Positions 23,072 to 32,396 of a DNA stretch of 64,000 bases are shown here, piece after piece; position 1 is the first letter of the stretch, and each line of letters starts with the position of its first letter. Position numbers and translations under genes: made by a program. This DNA comes from Halorientalis litorea (GTDB lineage Archaea > Halobacteriota > Halobacteria > Halobacteriales > Haloarculaceae). The notes beneath the pieces are model-generated. The model worked only from the letters and a program-made list of their open reading frames with translations, was not told the origin of the DNA and made no database searches. The DNA is taken from NCBI RefSeq assembly GCF_023028225.1, contig NZ_CP095482.1:2480001-2544000 (forward strand), given 5' to 3'.

Positions 23072-24769
23072 TCACTCGGCCTCGCGTTCGCGCAGTTCCA
23101 ACCGCCGTATCTTCCCGGTCGTTGTCTGTGGCAGTTCGTCCACGAACTCGATTTCCCGCGGGTACTCGTACTCCGCCAGGCGGTCACGGACCAGTTCCTG
23201 TATCTCCGCGCGGAGGTCGTCGGTCTCCGCGACGCCCGCCGCCGGTTCGACGAACGCCTTGATGATTTCTCCCCGCGTCTCGTCGGGGACGCCGACGACG
23301 CCGGCCTGCACCGCGTCGGGGTGTTCGAGGATGGTCTCCTCGACTTCCATCGGGCCGACGCGGTACCCGGCGGTGATGATGACGTCGTCCTTCCGCGATT
23401 TGAACCGGACGTAGCCGTCCTCGCCGCGCTCCGCGAGGTCCCCGGTCAGGAACCACTCCCCGACCTGTTTGGCGGCGGTCTTCTCGGGCATCTTCCAGTA
23501 CTCGTCGAAGAACACGCGCCGGTCGTGCGGGCGAAGCGCGATTTCGCCCGTCTCGCCGGTCCCGAGCCGCTCGACTTCGCCCGCGCTGGCGGCCTCCGGG
23601 TCGAGGATGGCGAAGTCGTACCCCGGCAGGGGTTTGCCCATGCTCCCCGGACGCGTGTCGAACCACTGGCCCGAATTGCCGACGGCGAGGTTGAGTTCCG
23701 TCTGTCCGTAGAACTCGTTGATGGACACGTCGGTGAACGCCTCCCGGACCCACGTGACGATTTCCGGCGTCAACGGCTCCCCTGCCGCGGCGAACGCCTG
23801 CACGTCCAAGTCGTAGGTTCCGGCGGGGTCGTCGACTTCCATCAACATCCGGAGTGCCGTCGGCGGCATGAACGAGTGGGTCACGTCGAAGTCCGCGAGC
23901 AACTCGAAGGCCGTCTCGGCGTCGAACCCCTCGGCCGGGTAGCCGACCATCGTCCCGCCGTGGTGCCACGTGGCGAACAGCGTCCCGCCGAGTGCCGCGC
24001 CCCACGCCCAGTCCGCGGGCGTCCACACCGTCACGTCCGGGCCGAGGCCCTGGTCGAAGTAGTTGTACGCGGCGGCCGCACGCCCCAACCAGAGCGCGTG
24101 CGAGTGGAGAACGCCCTTCGGCGGCCCGGTGGACCCGCTCGTGTACATGATGGCCGTCTCCGTCTCCGGCGTCGCGTCGTGGGCCGCGACCTCGGTTCCG
24201 GGTGCCGCCAACACGTCCTCGAACGCCCGGATGTCGTCCGCTGGGTCGCTCGTCTCGATTTCCACCACGTCGTCGAGAGCCGGGCAGTCGTCGCGGATGG
24301 CCGCGATTTCCTCGCGCACGGCCGGGTCGATGACAACCGTATTCGCACCCGCGTCCGCGAGGCGGTACTGGAGTGCGTCCTCGCCGAACAGCACCGTCAG
24401 TGGGAGCGACACCGCCCCGAGTTTCCAGTTGGCCAGATGCGTGAGCGGGTTCTGTGGCTTCTGCGGGACGACGACGCCCACGCGGTCACCCGGCCCGACA
24501 CCCAACTCGGAGAGCCCCGCGGCGAGCCTGTCCGACCGCTCGTCGAGTTCGCGGAAGGTGAACGACTCGCGGCGACCGTCGGGGTAGACCTGTTCGAGCG
24601 CGGTCCGGTCCCGTCCGGTGGCGTCGCCCTCTCCACGGGGTGTCTCCGACGCCTCGCCGTGTTTCCGCAGAAAGTCCACCGCCGGATTGAACGATTCGGG
24701 GAGGTCCCACGAGAACTCCTCGCGGGCCGCCTCGTAGGAGTCGAAGTCCGGCATCACCGTCCATGGCAT
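23072..24769 (-). CDS. AMP-forming acyl-CoA synthetase (acetyl/medium-chain type)
   Basis: The product is 565 residues. ANL superfamily motifs are complete: MYTSGSTGPPKGVLHSH (phosphate loop), NEFYGQTELN, WFLTGDLAERGEDGYVRF, FKSRKDDVIITAGYRVGP and PQTTTGKIRRLEL with the catalytic Lys. It activates a carboxylate to acyl-adenylate and then acyl-CoA. The overall look (MPDFDSYEAAREEFSWDLPESFN) resembles medium-chain or acetyl-type haloarchaeal synthetases. An alternative ATG lies 5 codons in. It appears to be a single-gene unit. Confidence 0.85.
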   Translation of the reverse strand: MPWTVMPDFDSYEAAREEFSWDLPESFNPAVDFLRKHGEASETPRGEGDATGRDRTALEQVYPDGRRESFTFRELDERSDRLAAGLSELGVGPGDRVGVVVPQKPQNPLTHLANWKLGAVSLPLTVLFGEDALQYRLADAGANTVVIDPAVREEIAAIRDDCPALDDVVEIETSDPADDIRAFEDVLAAPGTEVAAHDATPETETAIMYTSGSTGPPKGVLHSHALWLGRAAAAYNYFDQGLGPDVTVWTPADWAWGAALGGTLFATWHHGGTMVGYPAEGFDAETAFELLADFDVTHSFMPPTALRMLMEVDDPAGTYDLDVQAFAAAGEPLTPEIVTWVREAFTDVSINEFYGQTELNLAVGNSGQWFDTRPGSMGKPLPGYDFAILDPEAASAGEVERLGTGETGEIALRPHDRRVFFDEYWKMPEKTAAKQVGEWFLTGDLAERGEDGYVRFKSRKDDVIITAGYRVGPMEVEETILEHPDAVQAGVVGVPDETRGEIIKAFVEPAAGVAETDDLRAEIQELVRDRLAEYEYPREIEFVDELPQTTTGKIRRLELREREAE

Positions 24770-24822
24770 ACGGGAGTGGTGGAACGCCGGGTGATTTCAC
24801 CTTTCGGGTCGCGACCCGCTAC

Positions 24823-25536
24823 TCACGGCGGAATCGGGAGCGACGACCCGACCGGACGAATCAGACTCGCCCGCACGTCGACGCCGGGGCTGTAGTGAAC
24901 CAGCGGGTCGCCACCGGGGTGGTCGAACCCGTTGGCCTGAAACAGGTCGTTCTCGCGTATCGTCAGGGCCGCCGATTGCAGGTCCCACGGCGGATGCTCG
25001 ACCGGGCCGGCGTACAGCGTGCCCCCGTCCGAGGCGGCGTAGAAGCGATACCGCTCGGTCAGGAACGCATCGAGCGTGCCCGGGTCGGCCGGCGTCGGGT
25101 CGCCCGTCGGCTGATACGTCGCATCGAAATCCGCCGCCGGGACGCCGTCGTGGGTCCGCTGACTGCGGAGTCGGATGCCGTCGCCGGTCCCTTCGACGGA
25201 CATCGCGGCGCGGTAGTACGGCAAGTTGAACACTCGACGGGCGACGCCGACGCTCAGTCCGTCGTCGGCGTCCAGGTTGTAGAAGTAGATGCCCGGCCCG
25301 TTCGGTCCAGTCACGTACGTCCGGAGGTTCAGTTCGGGGAAGGACCGTCCGATTGGTGCCCCACGTGGCCGGATGTCTTCCATCTGGAAGCCGACGACGC
25401 CGAGGTAGGCGTCGCCGTCGTACGTGTCCGCCGAGAGACCCTCGGGGAGACTCTCCTCGACCACTGCCGGGTCGACGGCCCAGTGTGCGAACAGCACGTC
25501 CGCCCAGCGCATCGACAGCAACGACGGACTGAACAT
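24823..25536 (-). CDS. YqjF-like (DUF2071) protein
   Basis: The product is 237 residues. Features of the DUF2071 family include MRWADVLFAHWAVDP near the start, YLGVVGFQMEDIRPRG, ELNLRTYVTGPNGPGIYFYNLDAD in the middle, and LPYYRAAM. The biochemical role of the family is not established; the fold resembles acetoacetate decarboxylase-like barrels. I chose ATG 25536 (MFSPSLLS) over a start 10 codons upstream because a GAAAAC element lies about 25 nt before it. Confidence 0.75.
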   Translation of the reverse strand: MFSPSLLSMRWADVLFAHWAVDPAVVEESLPEGLSADTYDGDAYLGVVGFQMEDIRPRGAPIGRSFPELNLRTYVTGPNGPGIYFYNLDADDGLSVGVARRVFNLPYYRAAMSVEGTGDGIRLRSQRTHDGVPAADFDATYQPTGDPTPADPGTLDAFLTERYRFYAASDGGTLYAGPVEHPPWDLQSAALTIRENDLFQANGFDHPGGDPLVHYSPGVDVRASLIRPVGSSLPIPP

Positions 25537-25666
25537 ATCTACGGTACGTGTTCGAGGGGTTTTCACCTGTCGGTCCCGGCGGGGTGCCCCGGGACTGCTC
25601 GCCGCTGGTCACCCGCGACTGTTCCGGCCCGCAACTGCTTAGGGTGGCCCGAATCACGGTCCGGAT

Positions 25667-26083
25667 ATGCGCTATCTCCTGTGGGCACTGCTGGCTCTCG
25701 TCGCGTACACGCTGGTCCCTCCGTTCGTGAAACTCGCCACGGCCGACATCCCGAGCGACGTGGTGTTGCTGGTCTCGAACGGGATTTTAGTCCTCGCCGC
25801 TGTCGGCATCATCCTCGTCTCGGACGTGTCTGTCGCGCCATACCTGACACACGACCGGGCCATCTACGCCTACGGTGCGGGCGTCGCGCTGACTGTCGGC
25901 ATCGTCTCGTATTACCGGGCGTTGGCGGCGGGGCCGGTGAGCGTCGTCGTCCCCATCTTCGGGATGTTCATCGCCACCAGTTCCATCGTCGGCATCGCGT
26001 TCCTCGACGAACCGCTCACGGCACGGAAGGCGGCCGGCGTCGCTCTCGCCGTCGTCGCGGTGTATCTCACCTCCGTGGAGTAG
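25667..26083 (+). CDS. Half-size EamA/DMT-type membrane transporter
   Basis: The product is 138 residues with about five hydrophobic segments covering nearly the whole protein. The C-terminal part (PIFGMFIATSSIVGIAFLDEPLTARKAAGVALAVVAVYLTS) is the classic end of an EamA repeat. Full DMT exporters have two repeats, so this single-repeat protein probably acts as a dimer. The exported metabolite is unknown. The stop codon is 39 nt from the next gene on the same strand. Confidence 0.8.
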   Translation: MRYLLWALLALVAYTLVPPFVKLATADIPSDVVLLVSNGILVLAAVGIILVSDVSVAPYLTHDRAIYAYGAGVALTVGIVSYYRALAAGPVSVVVPIFGMFIATSSIVGIAFLDEPLTARKAAGVALAVVAVYLTSVE

Positions 26084-26122
26084 GGTACGTTTTTGCCCGT
26101 CCCGACTGTAGTGAGGCCCGTC

Positions 26123-26686
26123 ATGGTCGCACTCGATTCCGAAGACGACGCCATCGCTCGCGGCGAATCGGCACCGGACTTCGAACTCCCCGCCGCCAGC
26201 GATGAGTCTTACTCCCTCGCGGACTTCGCCGACAGGGACGCTCTCTTGGTCGTGTTTACCTGCAACCACTGCCCGTACGCCAAGGCCAAGTTCGACGAAC
26301 TCAACCACATCGCCGAGACGTACGACGACGTAGCCGTCGTGGGTATCAACCCGAACGACGCGGAAGAGTACCCCGACGACTCGTTCGAGCGCATGCAGGA
26401 ACTCGTCGCCGATGGCACCATCGAGTACGACGCCTATCTCCGGGACGAGTCACAGGCCGTCGCCGAGGCTTACGGAGCCGTCTGCACGCCCGACCCGTTC
26501 CTGTTCGAAAACGCGGACGGCGAGTTCGAACTCGTCTATCACGGCCGGCTGGACGACGCGACGAATCCCGACGAGGAACCGACCGAGATGGAGATGCGGG
26601 ACATCATCGACCGACTGCTCGCCGGGGAGGAGATAGACGACGAGTTCCGGCCGAGCCGTGGCTGCTCGATAAAGTGGCGAGACTGA
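26123..26686 (+). CDS. Thioredoxin-fold redoxin (AhpC/TSA-like) protein
   Basis: The product is 187 residues. SAPDFELPAASDESYSLADF is a peroxiredoxin/redoxin-like opening, followed by LVVFTCNHCPYAKAK with a CxxC active site (C48-N-H-C approximately), then VVGINPNDAEEYPDDSFE and CTPDPFLF. The end, RGCSIKWRD, is typical of the small redoxin family that carries a second Cys near the C-terminus. It probably reduces disulfides or peroxides in the cytoplasm. The start ATG 26123 follows the Pro/Val region of an earlier open frame and precedes the conserved domain directly. Confidence 0.8.
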   Translation: MVALDSEDDAIARGESAPDFELPAASDESYSLADFADRDALLVVFTCNHCPYAKAKFDELNHIAETYDDVAVVGINPNDAEEYPDDSFERMQELVADGTIEYDAYLRDESQAVAEAYGAVCTPDPFLFENADGEFELVYHGRLDDATNPDEEPTEMEMRDIIDRLLAGEEIDDEFRPSRGCSIKWRD

Positions 26687-26707
26687 CGAACAGACTGCCG
26701 GACGGAA

Positions 26708-27136
26708 CTACTTCAGCCGTTCCTGCAGGAAGGAGGGGTGGGCGGCGGCGACGCCGTCGAGCGAGACGATTTCGTCGTTGATGACGTCGCCCAGCGCGTC
26801 CCCGTCGGACGCGTGGACCTCCGCCATCAGCGTGTGGTCACCGCTCGACGTGTACAGTGCCTCTATCTCGTCGATACCCTTGAGCGTGCGTGTCACCTCG
26901 ACGTACCGTTCGCTCTCCACGTCGATACCGACGATGGCGATGGATTTCGAGGAGAGTTTCTTCGGGTCCACGTCGGCGGAGTACCCGACGATGACGCCCT
27001 CGTCCTCCAGCCGTTGGATGTACTTTCGGACCGTCGGCTTCGACACGTTTGCCCGGTCTGCTATCTCTGCGTAGGAGGCCTGCGCGTCCTCTTCGAGGAC
27101 AGAGAGGATGCGTTCCTCCGTTGACTCGGCGGCCAT
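26708..27136 (-). CDS. Lrp/AsnC family transcriptional regulator
   Basis: The product is 142 residues. The winged-helix domain (about 5-50) includes RILSVLEEDAQASYAEIADR and KPTVRKYIQRLEDEGVI, and the RAM domain has IAIVGIDVESE and YTSSGDHTLMAEV. The start MAAESTEE lies about 28 nt from an AT-rich element (minus strand AAGATATTTTTTC at 27158-27170). It converges on the redoxin gene, leaving 21 nt between stops, and is transcribed in the same direction as korAB. Confidence 0.88.
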   Translation of the reverse strand: MAAESTEERILSVLEEDAQASYAEIADRANVSKPTVRKYIQRLEDEGVIVGYSADVDPKKLSSKSIAIVGIDVESERYVEVTRTLKGIDEIEALYTSSGDHTLMAEVHASDGDALGDVINDEIVSLDGVAAAHPSFLQERLK

Positions 27137-27254
27137 GCACACTACTTTTGGGTCCGTGAAAAAATATCTTCCGAACCCGAAAACAGTCGTCACGAACCGA
27201 GTACCAGCATTGGGCCGGTGACGGGTGTACCGCTCAGACGCCCGGAACCGGCGA

Positions 27255-28190
27255 TTAGCGGTGGTGATGGAGCAAGTCGGCCGACCGCTCCCACTCGGCG
27301 TCCTCGTCGAAGTACCGCTCGGCCAGCGGTTCCTCCGGCATCTCGCCGACCGCCCGTTTCTCCGCGCCGTAGGACGGCCGGTCGCCGTCGACGTAGAACC
27401 GCCCCGTCAGGACCTCCCCCTCGTGCAGTTTGCTCTCCGCCTCGAACATCATGTCGGCGGCTTCCCGACGGTCCGTCACGTCGAAGTCGTAGTCCTCGGA
27501 GTCCTGTACGTCGACGTACGGGACGTACTCCTTGGCGTCCTTGTTCCACGTGGGACACTGCGTGAGGAAGTCGATGTGGGCGAACCCGTCGTGTTCGATG
27601 GCTTCGGCGAGAATCTCGCGGGCCTGATTGGGGTTGACGGCGGCCGTCCGGGCGACGTAGGAAGACCCCGAGGTCAGCGACAGCGACAGCGGACGAACCG
27701 GGTCTTTGGCACTCCCGTGGGGTTGGGTCTTCGACTTGTGGCCCTTCGGACTGGTGGGCGAAGTCTGACCCTTGGTCAGCCCGAATATCTCGTTGTTGAA
27801 CACGATGTAGGTGATGTCGTGGTTCTCGCGGGCGGTGTGCATGAAGTGGTTGCCGCCGATACCGTAGCCGTCGCCGTCACCGCCCGCAGCGATGACTTCG
27901 AGGCCGGGATTGGCGAGTTTCGCCGCCCGCGCCACCGGGAGCGACCGCCCGTGAATCGAGTGGAAGCCGTAACTCTCGAAGTACGAGGAGAGTTTGCCGG
28001 AACAGCCGATGCCGGTCACCAACAGCGTCTCGTCGGGCGTCCGGCCCACGTCGGGCATGGCCTGTTTCAGTGCCTTCAGGACGCCGAAGTCGCCACACCC
28101 CGGACACCACGTCGCCTGTGGCTCGATGCCGGGCGTGAACTCTTCTTGGTCTATCTCTCGGTCGTCGTCGATTGCACTGAATACACTCAT
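27255..28190 (-). CDS. korB: 2-oxoacid:ferredoxin oxidoreductase, beta subunit
   Basis: The product is 311 residues. It has WCPGCGDFGVLKAL near residue 28, the iron-sulfur/TPP region GIGCSGKLSSYF, and the thiamine diphosphate-binding motif GGDGDGYGIGGNHF followed by FNNEIFGLTKGQTSPT. This subunit binds TPP and, with the alpha subunit encoded 2 nt upstream, oxidatively decarboxylates 2-oxoglutarate or pyruvate to the acyl-CoA, reducing ferredoxin. Haloarchaea have both Por and Kor; the KGHKSKTQPHG loop resembles 2-oxoglutarate-type or broad 2-oxoacid enzymes, so korB is a best guess. Confidence 0.88.
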   Translation of the reverse strand: MSVFSAIDDDREIDQEEFTPGIEPQATWCPGCGDFGVLKALKQAMPDVGRTPDETLLVTGIGCSGKLSSYFESYGFHSIHGRSLPVARAAKLANPGLEVIAAGGDGDGYGIGGNHFMHTARENHDITYIVFNNEIFGLTKGQTSPTSPKGHKSKTQPHGSAKDPVRPLSLSLTSGSSYVARTAAVNPNQAREILAEAIEHDGFAHIDFLTQCPTWNKDAKEYVPYVDVQDSEDYDFDVTDRREAADMMFEAESKLHEGEVLTGRFYVDGDRPSYGAEKRAVGEMPEEPLAERYFDEDAEWERSADLLHHHR

Positions 28191-28192
28191 TG

Positions 28193-30106
28193 TCAGTCAC
28201 CTGCCGCGGGCACGAACTTCATGCTCTCGTGGGGGAGCGTGCTCTCCCCGTCGATGCTCGTCTCGAACCCCTCGACCACTTCCCGTGGCTCGAAGGGTTC
28301 GCCGTTGTACTTGAGGAGGCTGGCCAGTCTCGGGCCGAACCGCCCGAGTTCCTTCTGGGTGAGGCCACGGAACTGCGCCGTCGCGTTCATCTCGACCACC
28401 AGACACTCCTCGACGCTCTCGACGAACTCGGTCACTTCCGCCTCGGGGTACGGCATCAGGTCGCTGACGCCGAGTGCCTTCACCGAGTGGCCCGCCTCCC
28501 GGAGGCGGTCCACCGCCTCGAAGACGGTCCCCTGCTGGCTCCCCCACGTCATGATGCCGTACTCGGCGTCGGCGGGGCCGTGGGTCGTCTGGTGGCTGTG
28601 GTCGCGTTCGTCGAGTTCCGACCGGATGGTGTCGAGTTTCCCGAGCCGTCGGTTCACCTGTGCGACGCGGTTCGTGGGACTCTCGCTGATGTGTCCCTCC
28701 GGACTGTGTTCGTTCCCCGTCGCGAGGAACCGCCCTCCTTGCTGGCCGGGGATGGACCGCGGACTGACGCCGTTCTCGGGGTCGTGTCGGAACCGCTGGA
28801 ACTTCCCCGATGAGTGGTGGGCGGCCTCGGCGATTTCGTCCTCGGTGAGCGTCGCTCCCAAGTCGGGGTTCGGTTCCCGGTCGAAGAAGGCTTCGTCGAC
28901 GTTCCGGAGTTCGCCCTGTATCTTCTGGTCGTAGACGACGACGACCGGAATCTGGTAGTTGTAGGCCACCTGGAAGGCAGTCCGCGTCTGCTCGTAGGAC
29001 TCCCGGATGTTGGCCGGCGCGAACACGACGCGCGTCGAGTCGCCTTGACTCGTGTAGAGGACGTGTTCGAGGTCGGACTGTTCGGGTTTGGTCGGCATCC
29101 CCGTCGACGGCCCGGCACGCATCGCTTCGACGAGGACGAGCGGTGTCTCGGTCATCTCCGCGAGTCCCAGCGGCTCGGACATCAGCGCGAACCCGCCTCC
29201 CGAGGACCCGGACATCGCCTTTACACCGGCGTGCGAGGCTCCGAGCGCGAGCGCGGCAGCGGCGATTTCGTCCTCGACTTGCTCGGAGACGCCGCCGACT
29301 GCCGGGAGGTGCTGTGACATGATGGTGAACACGTCGGTCCACGGGGTCATCGGGTACCCGGAGATGAACCGGCAGCCCTCGTCCATCGCACCGTAAGCGA
29401 TGGCGTTGGACCCGGACATGAGGACCTGTTGCTCGTCGTGGTCGCCCGTCGGCGCGCGCCAGTCGTGGGTAAACTCGTAGTCGGCTTTCACCGACTCGTA
29501 GGCGGTTTCGAGGATTTCGAGGTTCGCCTCCAGTATCTCCCCGGACATGGCGTCCTCCATGAGGCTCTCGATGTGGTCGAGGTCCATGTCGAGCAGTGCG
29601 GCCGTCGCCCCGACGCCGGCGGTGTTGCGCATCACCTCGCGGCCGTGTTCTCGCGCCAATCCACGCAAGTCCAGCGGGTAGACGTGCCAGTCGTTCTCCT
29701 CGGCGCGCGCTTCGAGGTCGACGCCCGCCGCCGCCAGTGTCTCCTCGTCGAGGAGGCCCTCGTCGTAGACGATGATGCCGCCCTCGTTGAGCTCGTCGAG
29801 GTTCTCGGCCAGCGGTTTCACCTCCTCGTTGCCGTAAATCGTGTCGTGGTCTGCCTGCGGGTTTCGGGCGAAACTGTCGCCCAGTGCCAGCAGGAAATTG
29901 AAGCCGTTGCCACGCGAGCGTACGGGGGCATCGTCTGCCCGAACTTCGACGTACGTGTGTCCACCACGGATTCGGGACGGGTAGTGCCGATGCGTGAACA
30001 CGCACAACCCGGCCCGCATCAACGCCTTGGCGAAGTTCTGGCTCGTCGAGTCGATTCCGTCCCCGGAACCGCCTGCGATTCGCCACATGAGTTCCCTGTC
30101 TGTCAT
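28193..30106 (-). CDS. korA: 2-oxoacid:ferredoxin oxidoreductase, fused gamma-alpha subunit
   Basis: The product is 637 residues. Residues 1-190 are a gamma domain (RIAGGSGDGIDSTSQNFAKA, GIIVYDEG), fused to an alpha (pyrimidine-binding) domain with GSNAIAYGAMDEGCRFISGYPMTPWT, SGSSGGGFALMSE and RAGPSTGMPTKPEQSDL, and a C-terminal domain with TWGSQQGTV and EMNATAQF. The gamma-alpha fusion is normal for haloarchaeal enzymes. It forms an operon with korB. A 6-bp hairpin with a 4-nt loop lies 11 nt before the ATG in the leader. Confidence 0.88.
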   Translation of the reverse strand: MTDRELMWRIAGGSGDGIDSTSQNFAKALMRAGLCVFTHRHYPSRIRGGHTYVEVRADDAPVRSRGNGFNFLLALGDSFARNPQADHDTIYGNEEVKPLAENLDELNEGGIIVYDEGLLDEETLAAAGVDLEARAEENDWHVYPLDLRGLAREHGREVMRNTAGVGATAALLDMDLDHIESLMEDAMSGEILEANLEILETAYESVKADYEFTHDWRAPTGDHDEQQVLMSGSNAIAYGAMDEGCRFISGYPMTPWTDVFTIMSQHLPAVGGVSEQVEDEIAAAALALGASHAGVKAMSGSSGGGFALMSEPLGLAEMTETPLVLVEAMRAGPSTGMPTKPEQSDLEHVLYTSQGDSTRVVFAPANIRESYEQTRTAFQVAYNYQIPVVVVYDQKIQGELRNVDEAFFDREPNPDLGATLTEDEIAEAAHHSSGKFQRFRHDPENGVSPRSIPGQQGGRFLATGNEHSPEGHISESPTNRVAQVNRRLGKLDTIRSELDERDHSHQTTHGPADAEYGIMTWGSQQGTVFEAVDRLREAGHSVKALGVSDLMPYPEAEVTEFVESVEECLVVEMNATAQFRGLTQKELGRFGPRLASLLKYNGEPFEPREVVEGFETSIDGESTLPHESMKFVPAAGD

Positions 30107-30116
30107 GGTAAATCAT

Positions 30117-30132
30117 CGGCCGGAAACGGCCG
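30117..30132 (-). promoter_or_regulatory. Hairpin in the korA 5' leader
   Basis: CGGCCG-GAAA-CGGCCG (plus-strand reading) is a perfect 6-bp stem with a 4-nt loop. It lies 11 nt upstream of the korA ATG. On the korA mRNA the loop reads UUUC. It could influence ribosome access or transcript stability, which is speculative. Confidence 0.3.
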
Positions 30133-30292
30133 CCGTATTGGAGAAACTACCCGCCGAGACAAAAGAGTTTGCTACGTGTTCACATACATTAATGATGAGC
30201 ATTGCGACGGACGATCGTGCCCCGGGACAGTCGGAAGATTTCACCGCGGCGTCACGCGGTTGTGGTCGCTCGGTGGTCCGAACCCTCGCAAC

Positions 30293-30302
30293 GCATAAAA
30301 GG
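30293..30302 (+). promoter_or_regulatory. TATA-like element for the DICT-domain gene
   Basis: GCATAAAAGG lies 28-37 nt before ATG 30330, suggesting a short or absent leader. Confidence 0.5.
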
Positions 30303-30329
30303 ACGGAGGCCGAGTCTCAGGCGAGGCGA

Positions 30330-31082
30330 ATGTCCCTATCGGAACTCATCGCTGGTGTCGAGGAACACGAGAAGACGCTTACTGTGTTCAACGCGGAGGA
30401 GGACGCGGTTCTCTCCGAACTACGCGAGCGTTTCGCCGACCGGAACGTCACCGTCACGAGCGAGTCCACGCCGAGCGGAAAGCCCGGTGAGTTCGTCACG
30501 CTCAGCGAGAACGGTGAGGTACTGACGGCCACGTCGTTGAGCGACCTCGAGCAGATGCTGGCGGAGACGGACGCGGCAATGGGCCTCTCTGACAGCCCGT
30601 ACCGTCCGATTCTGGACCACATGGACGATACGATGTTCACGTCGTGGAGCATCGAGCAAATGGTCCAGGCGTCCCGTGAAATCGAGGACCGGGCGTGGCG
30701 GGTCGGTGAGGGGACGGTCCACGCCGGCTTCCAGTACCTCTCGACGCTCCGGGGCGAACTCCCTGTCTACGAACGACTGGCGTCGAAGGACCTCGACATC
30801 CACGCGTACGGCGCGCCCGACGAGGACCCGCCGGAGAACGAGGGCCTCACGCTCCACATCGAGCGGGCGAGCGAGATAGAGGAGTCGTGGTTCGTGGTCT
30901 TCGACGGCGGTGAGTCCGCCGCCGGGCGCGGCGACACCGCGAACGCGACGGACAACAAGTGCGCCCTGCTGGCGGAAGAACGCGAGCCGCGGCAGTTCTA
31001 CGGCTTCTGGACGTACGACCCGGATACGGTCGACTGGATTCTCGACTACCTCGAATCGACCTACGGGGCCGTCGAACAGTGA
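30330..31082 (+). CDS. DICT sensory domain protein
   Basis: The product is 250 residues with no transmembrane segment. The opening MSLSELIAGVEEHEKTLTVF and the central FTSWSIEQMVQASREIEDRAWR with HAGFQYLSTLRGELPVYERLA match the DICT domain, found in haloarchaeal and bacterial signalling proteins, often beside HTH or diguanylate cyclase domains. Here it stands alone. The C-terminal part (CALLAEEREPRQFYGFWTYDPDTVDWILDYL) also fits DICT. It lies divergently from korAB. A sensory or protein-interaction role is inferred. Confidence 0.75.
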   Translation: MSLSELIAGVEEHEKTLTVFNAEEDAVLSELRERFADRNVTVTSESTPSGKPGEFVTLSENGEVLTATSLSDLEQMLAETDAAMGLSDSPYRPILDHMDDTMFTSWSIEQMVQASREIEDRAWRVGEGTVHAGFQYLSTLRGELPVYERLASKDLDIHAYGAPDEDPPENEGLTLHIERASEIEESWFVVFDGGESAAGRGDTANATDNKCALLAEEREPRQFYGFWTYDPDTVDWILDYLESTYGAVEQ

Positions 31083-31201
31083 CCGACCGGGCGACGTGAC
31101 TGCGACCGGCCGGGTATCGGCACGAAAGGGGGCATCGGACGGGAGCGTGTCGGCCCTCCGCCGTTCACCGGACTGCCGACGCTACGGACGGCTCTTGTTG
31201 T

Positions 31202-32350
31202 CTACCACTGCCCGTAGACGAGGTTGCGCTGTATCTCGTTGGCACCCTCGTAGATGACGGGGATGCGCACGTCCCGGTAGACGCGGGCGATGCGGTTCTC
31301 GGTCAGCACCGACCGGCCGCCGTGGAGTTGCATCCCGCGCTCGGCACACATCGTCGCCGTCTCGGTGGATTTGACTTTCGCCATCGCGGCCCACAGTCCC
31401 GCGTTGTCGTGGTCTGTAACCTTCTTCGCCGCCCGCCAGTTCAGTGCGCGCGCGCTCTCGAACTCGGTCCGCATGTCAGCGAGCGTGTGTTGGACCTTCT
31501 GGAATTCGCTCACGTCCCGGCCGAACGCCGTCCGTCCGTGGACGAACTCGTGTGCCTCCTCGATGGCCGCCGTCGCGAGGCCGAGGCCGTGCCCGCCGAC
31601 GACGACGCGCCCGTGGTTGAAGAAGTCGGCGAGCATGTAGAACCCCGCGCCCTCCGTCCCGATGAGGTTCTCCTCGGAGACGCGCGCGTCGTTCAGTTCG
31701 ATGTGTGCCTGCTTCGAGGCGCGAAAGCCCATCTTCTCGGGGATGTGTTCGGCGTCGTAGCCGTCGGTGTCGGTGGGGACGGCGAACAGCGAGTAGTTGC
31801 CGTAGCGGTTGTCCTCGTCGTCGTCCGTTTTCGCGTAGAGTGTCACCCAGTCCGCCTCCACGCCGTTGCCGACCCAGTACTTCTCGCCGTTCAGGACGTA
31901 CTCGTCGCCGTCCTTCTCGGCGGTGGTCTGCATCCCCGCGAGATCACTCCCCGTCTCGGGTTCGGACACCGCGAGGCCGGTTATCTGCTCGTTCTCCGCG
32001 ACGGGCCGGAGGAGCCGTTCCTTCTGCTCCTCGGACCCGTATTCGTCCGTGATTTCCGCACCGAAACTCGCCAACTGGAGCGTCAGCGCGATACCGGCGT
32101 CGGCACGATAGAACTCTTCAGCCATCGCCAGTATCTCCGTCAGCGAGAGGCCGCGGCCGCCGTACTCCTCGGAGATGTCCTGTGCGACGAGGCCGGCGTC
32201 CATCCCCGCCTCCAGTATCTCCCACGGGTACTCGCCGGATTCGTAGTAGTCCGCCGCCGCCGGCTCGATGTGCTCCGCCGCGAACTCCCGGGCCTCCTGT
32301 TTGACGTCGCGGGCACCCTCCGGCACCACGTCTTCCGTTAGCAGTTCCAT
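31202..32350 (-). CDS. Acyl-CoA dehydrogenase (canonical active site)
   Basis: The product is 382 residues, full length. FAD/substrate motifs include LAVSEPETGSDLAGMQTTAE and KYWVGNGVEADWVT, FGRDVSEFQKVQHTLADM in the C-terminal bundle, and MQLHGGRSVLTENRIAR. The catalytic Glu occurs in IYEGANEIQRN at the standard position. It introduces a 2,3-double bond into an acyl-CoA and passes electrons to ETF. The stop is 120 nt from the DICT gene end. Two tandem TTGTAAA units lie about 50 nt upstream of the start. Confidence 0.9.
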   Translation of the reverse strand: MELLTEDVVPEGARDVKQEAREFAAEHIEPAAADYYESGEYPWEILEAGMDAGLVAQDISEEYGGRGLSLTEILAMAEEFYRADAGIALTLQLASFGAEITDEYGSEEQKERLLRPVAENEQITGLAVSEPETGSDLAGMQTTAEKDGDEYVLNGEKYWVGNGVEADWVTLYAKTDDDEDNRYGNYSLFAVPTDTDGYDAEHIPEKMGFRASKQAHIELNDARVSEENLIGTEGAGFYMLADFFNHGRVVVGGHGLGLATAAIEEAHEFVHGRTAFGRDVSEFQKVQHTLADMRTEFESARALNWRAAKKVTDHDNAGLWAAMAKVKSTETATMCAERGMQLHGGRSVLTENRIARVYRDVRIPVIYEGANEIQRNLVYGQW

Positions 32351-32396
32351 GACCGGAAGTTAACAAGGGCTGCACAAACAAAAACAGACTGGAACA

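Noticed and set aside
22688-24895. Plus-strand open frame of 735 codons
   Set aside because: It is antisense to the acyl-CoA synthetase gene with complete ANL motifs.
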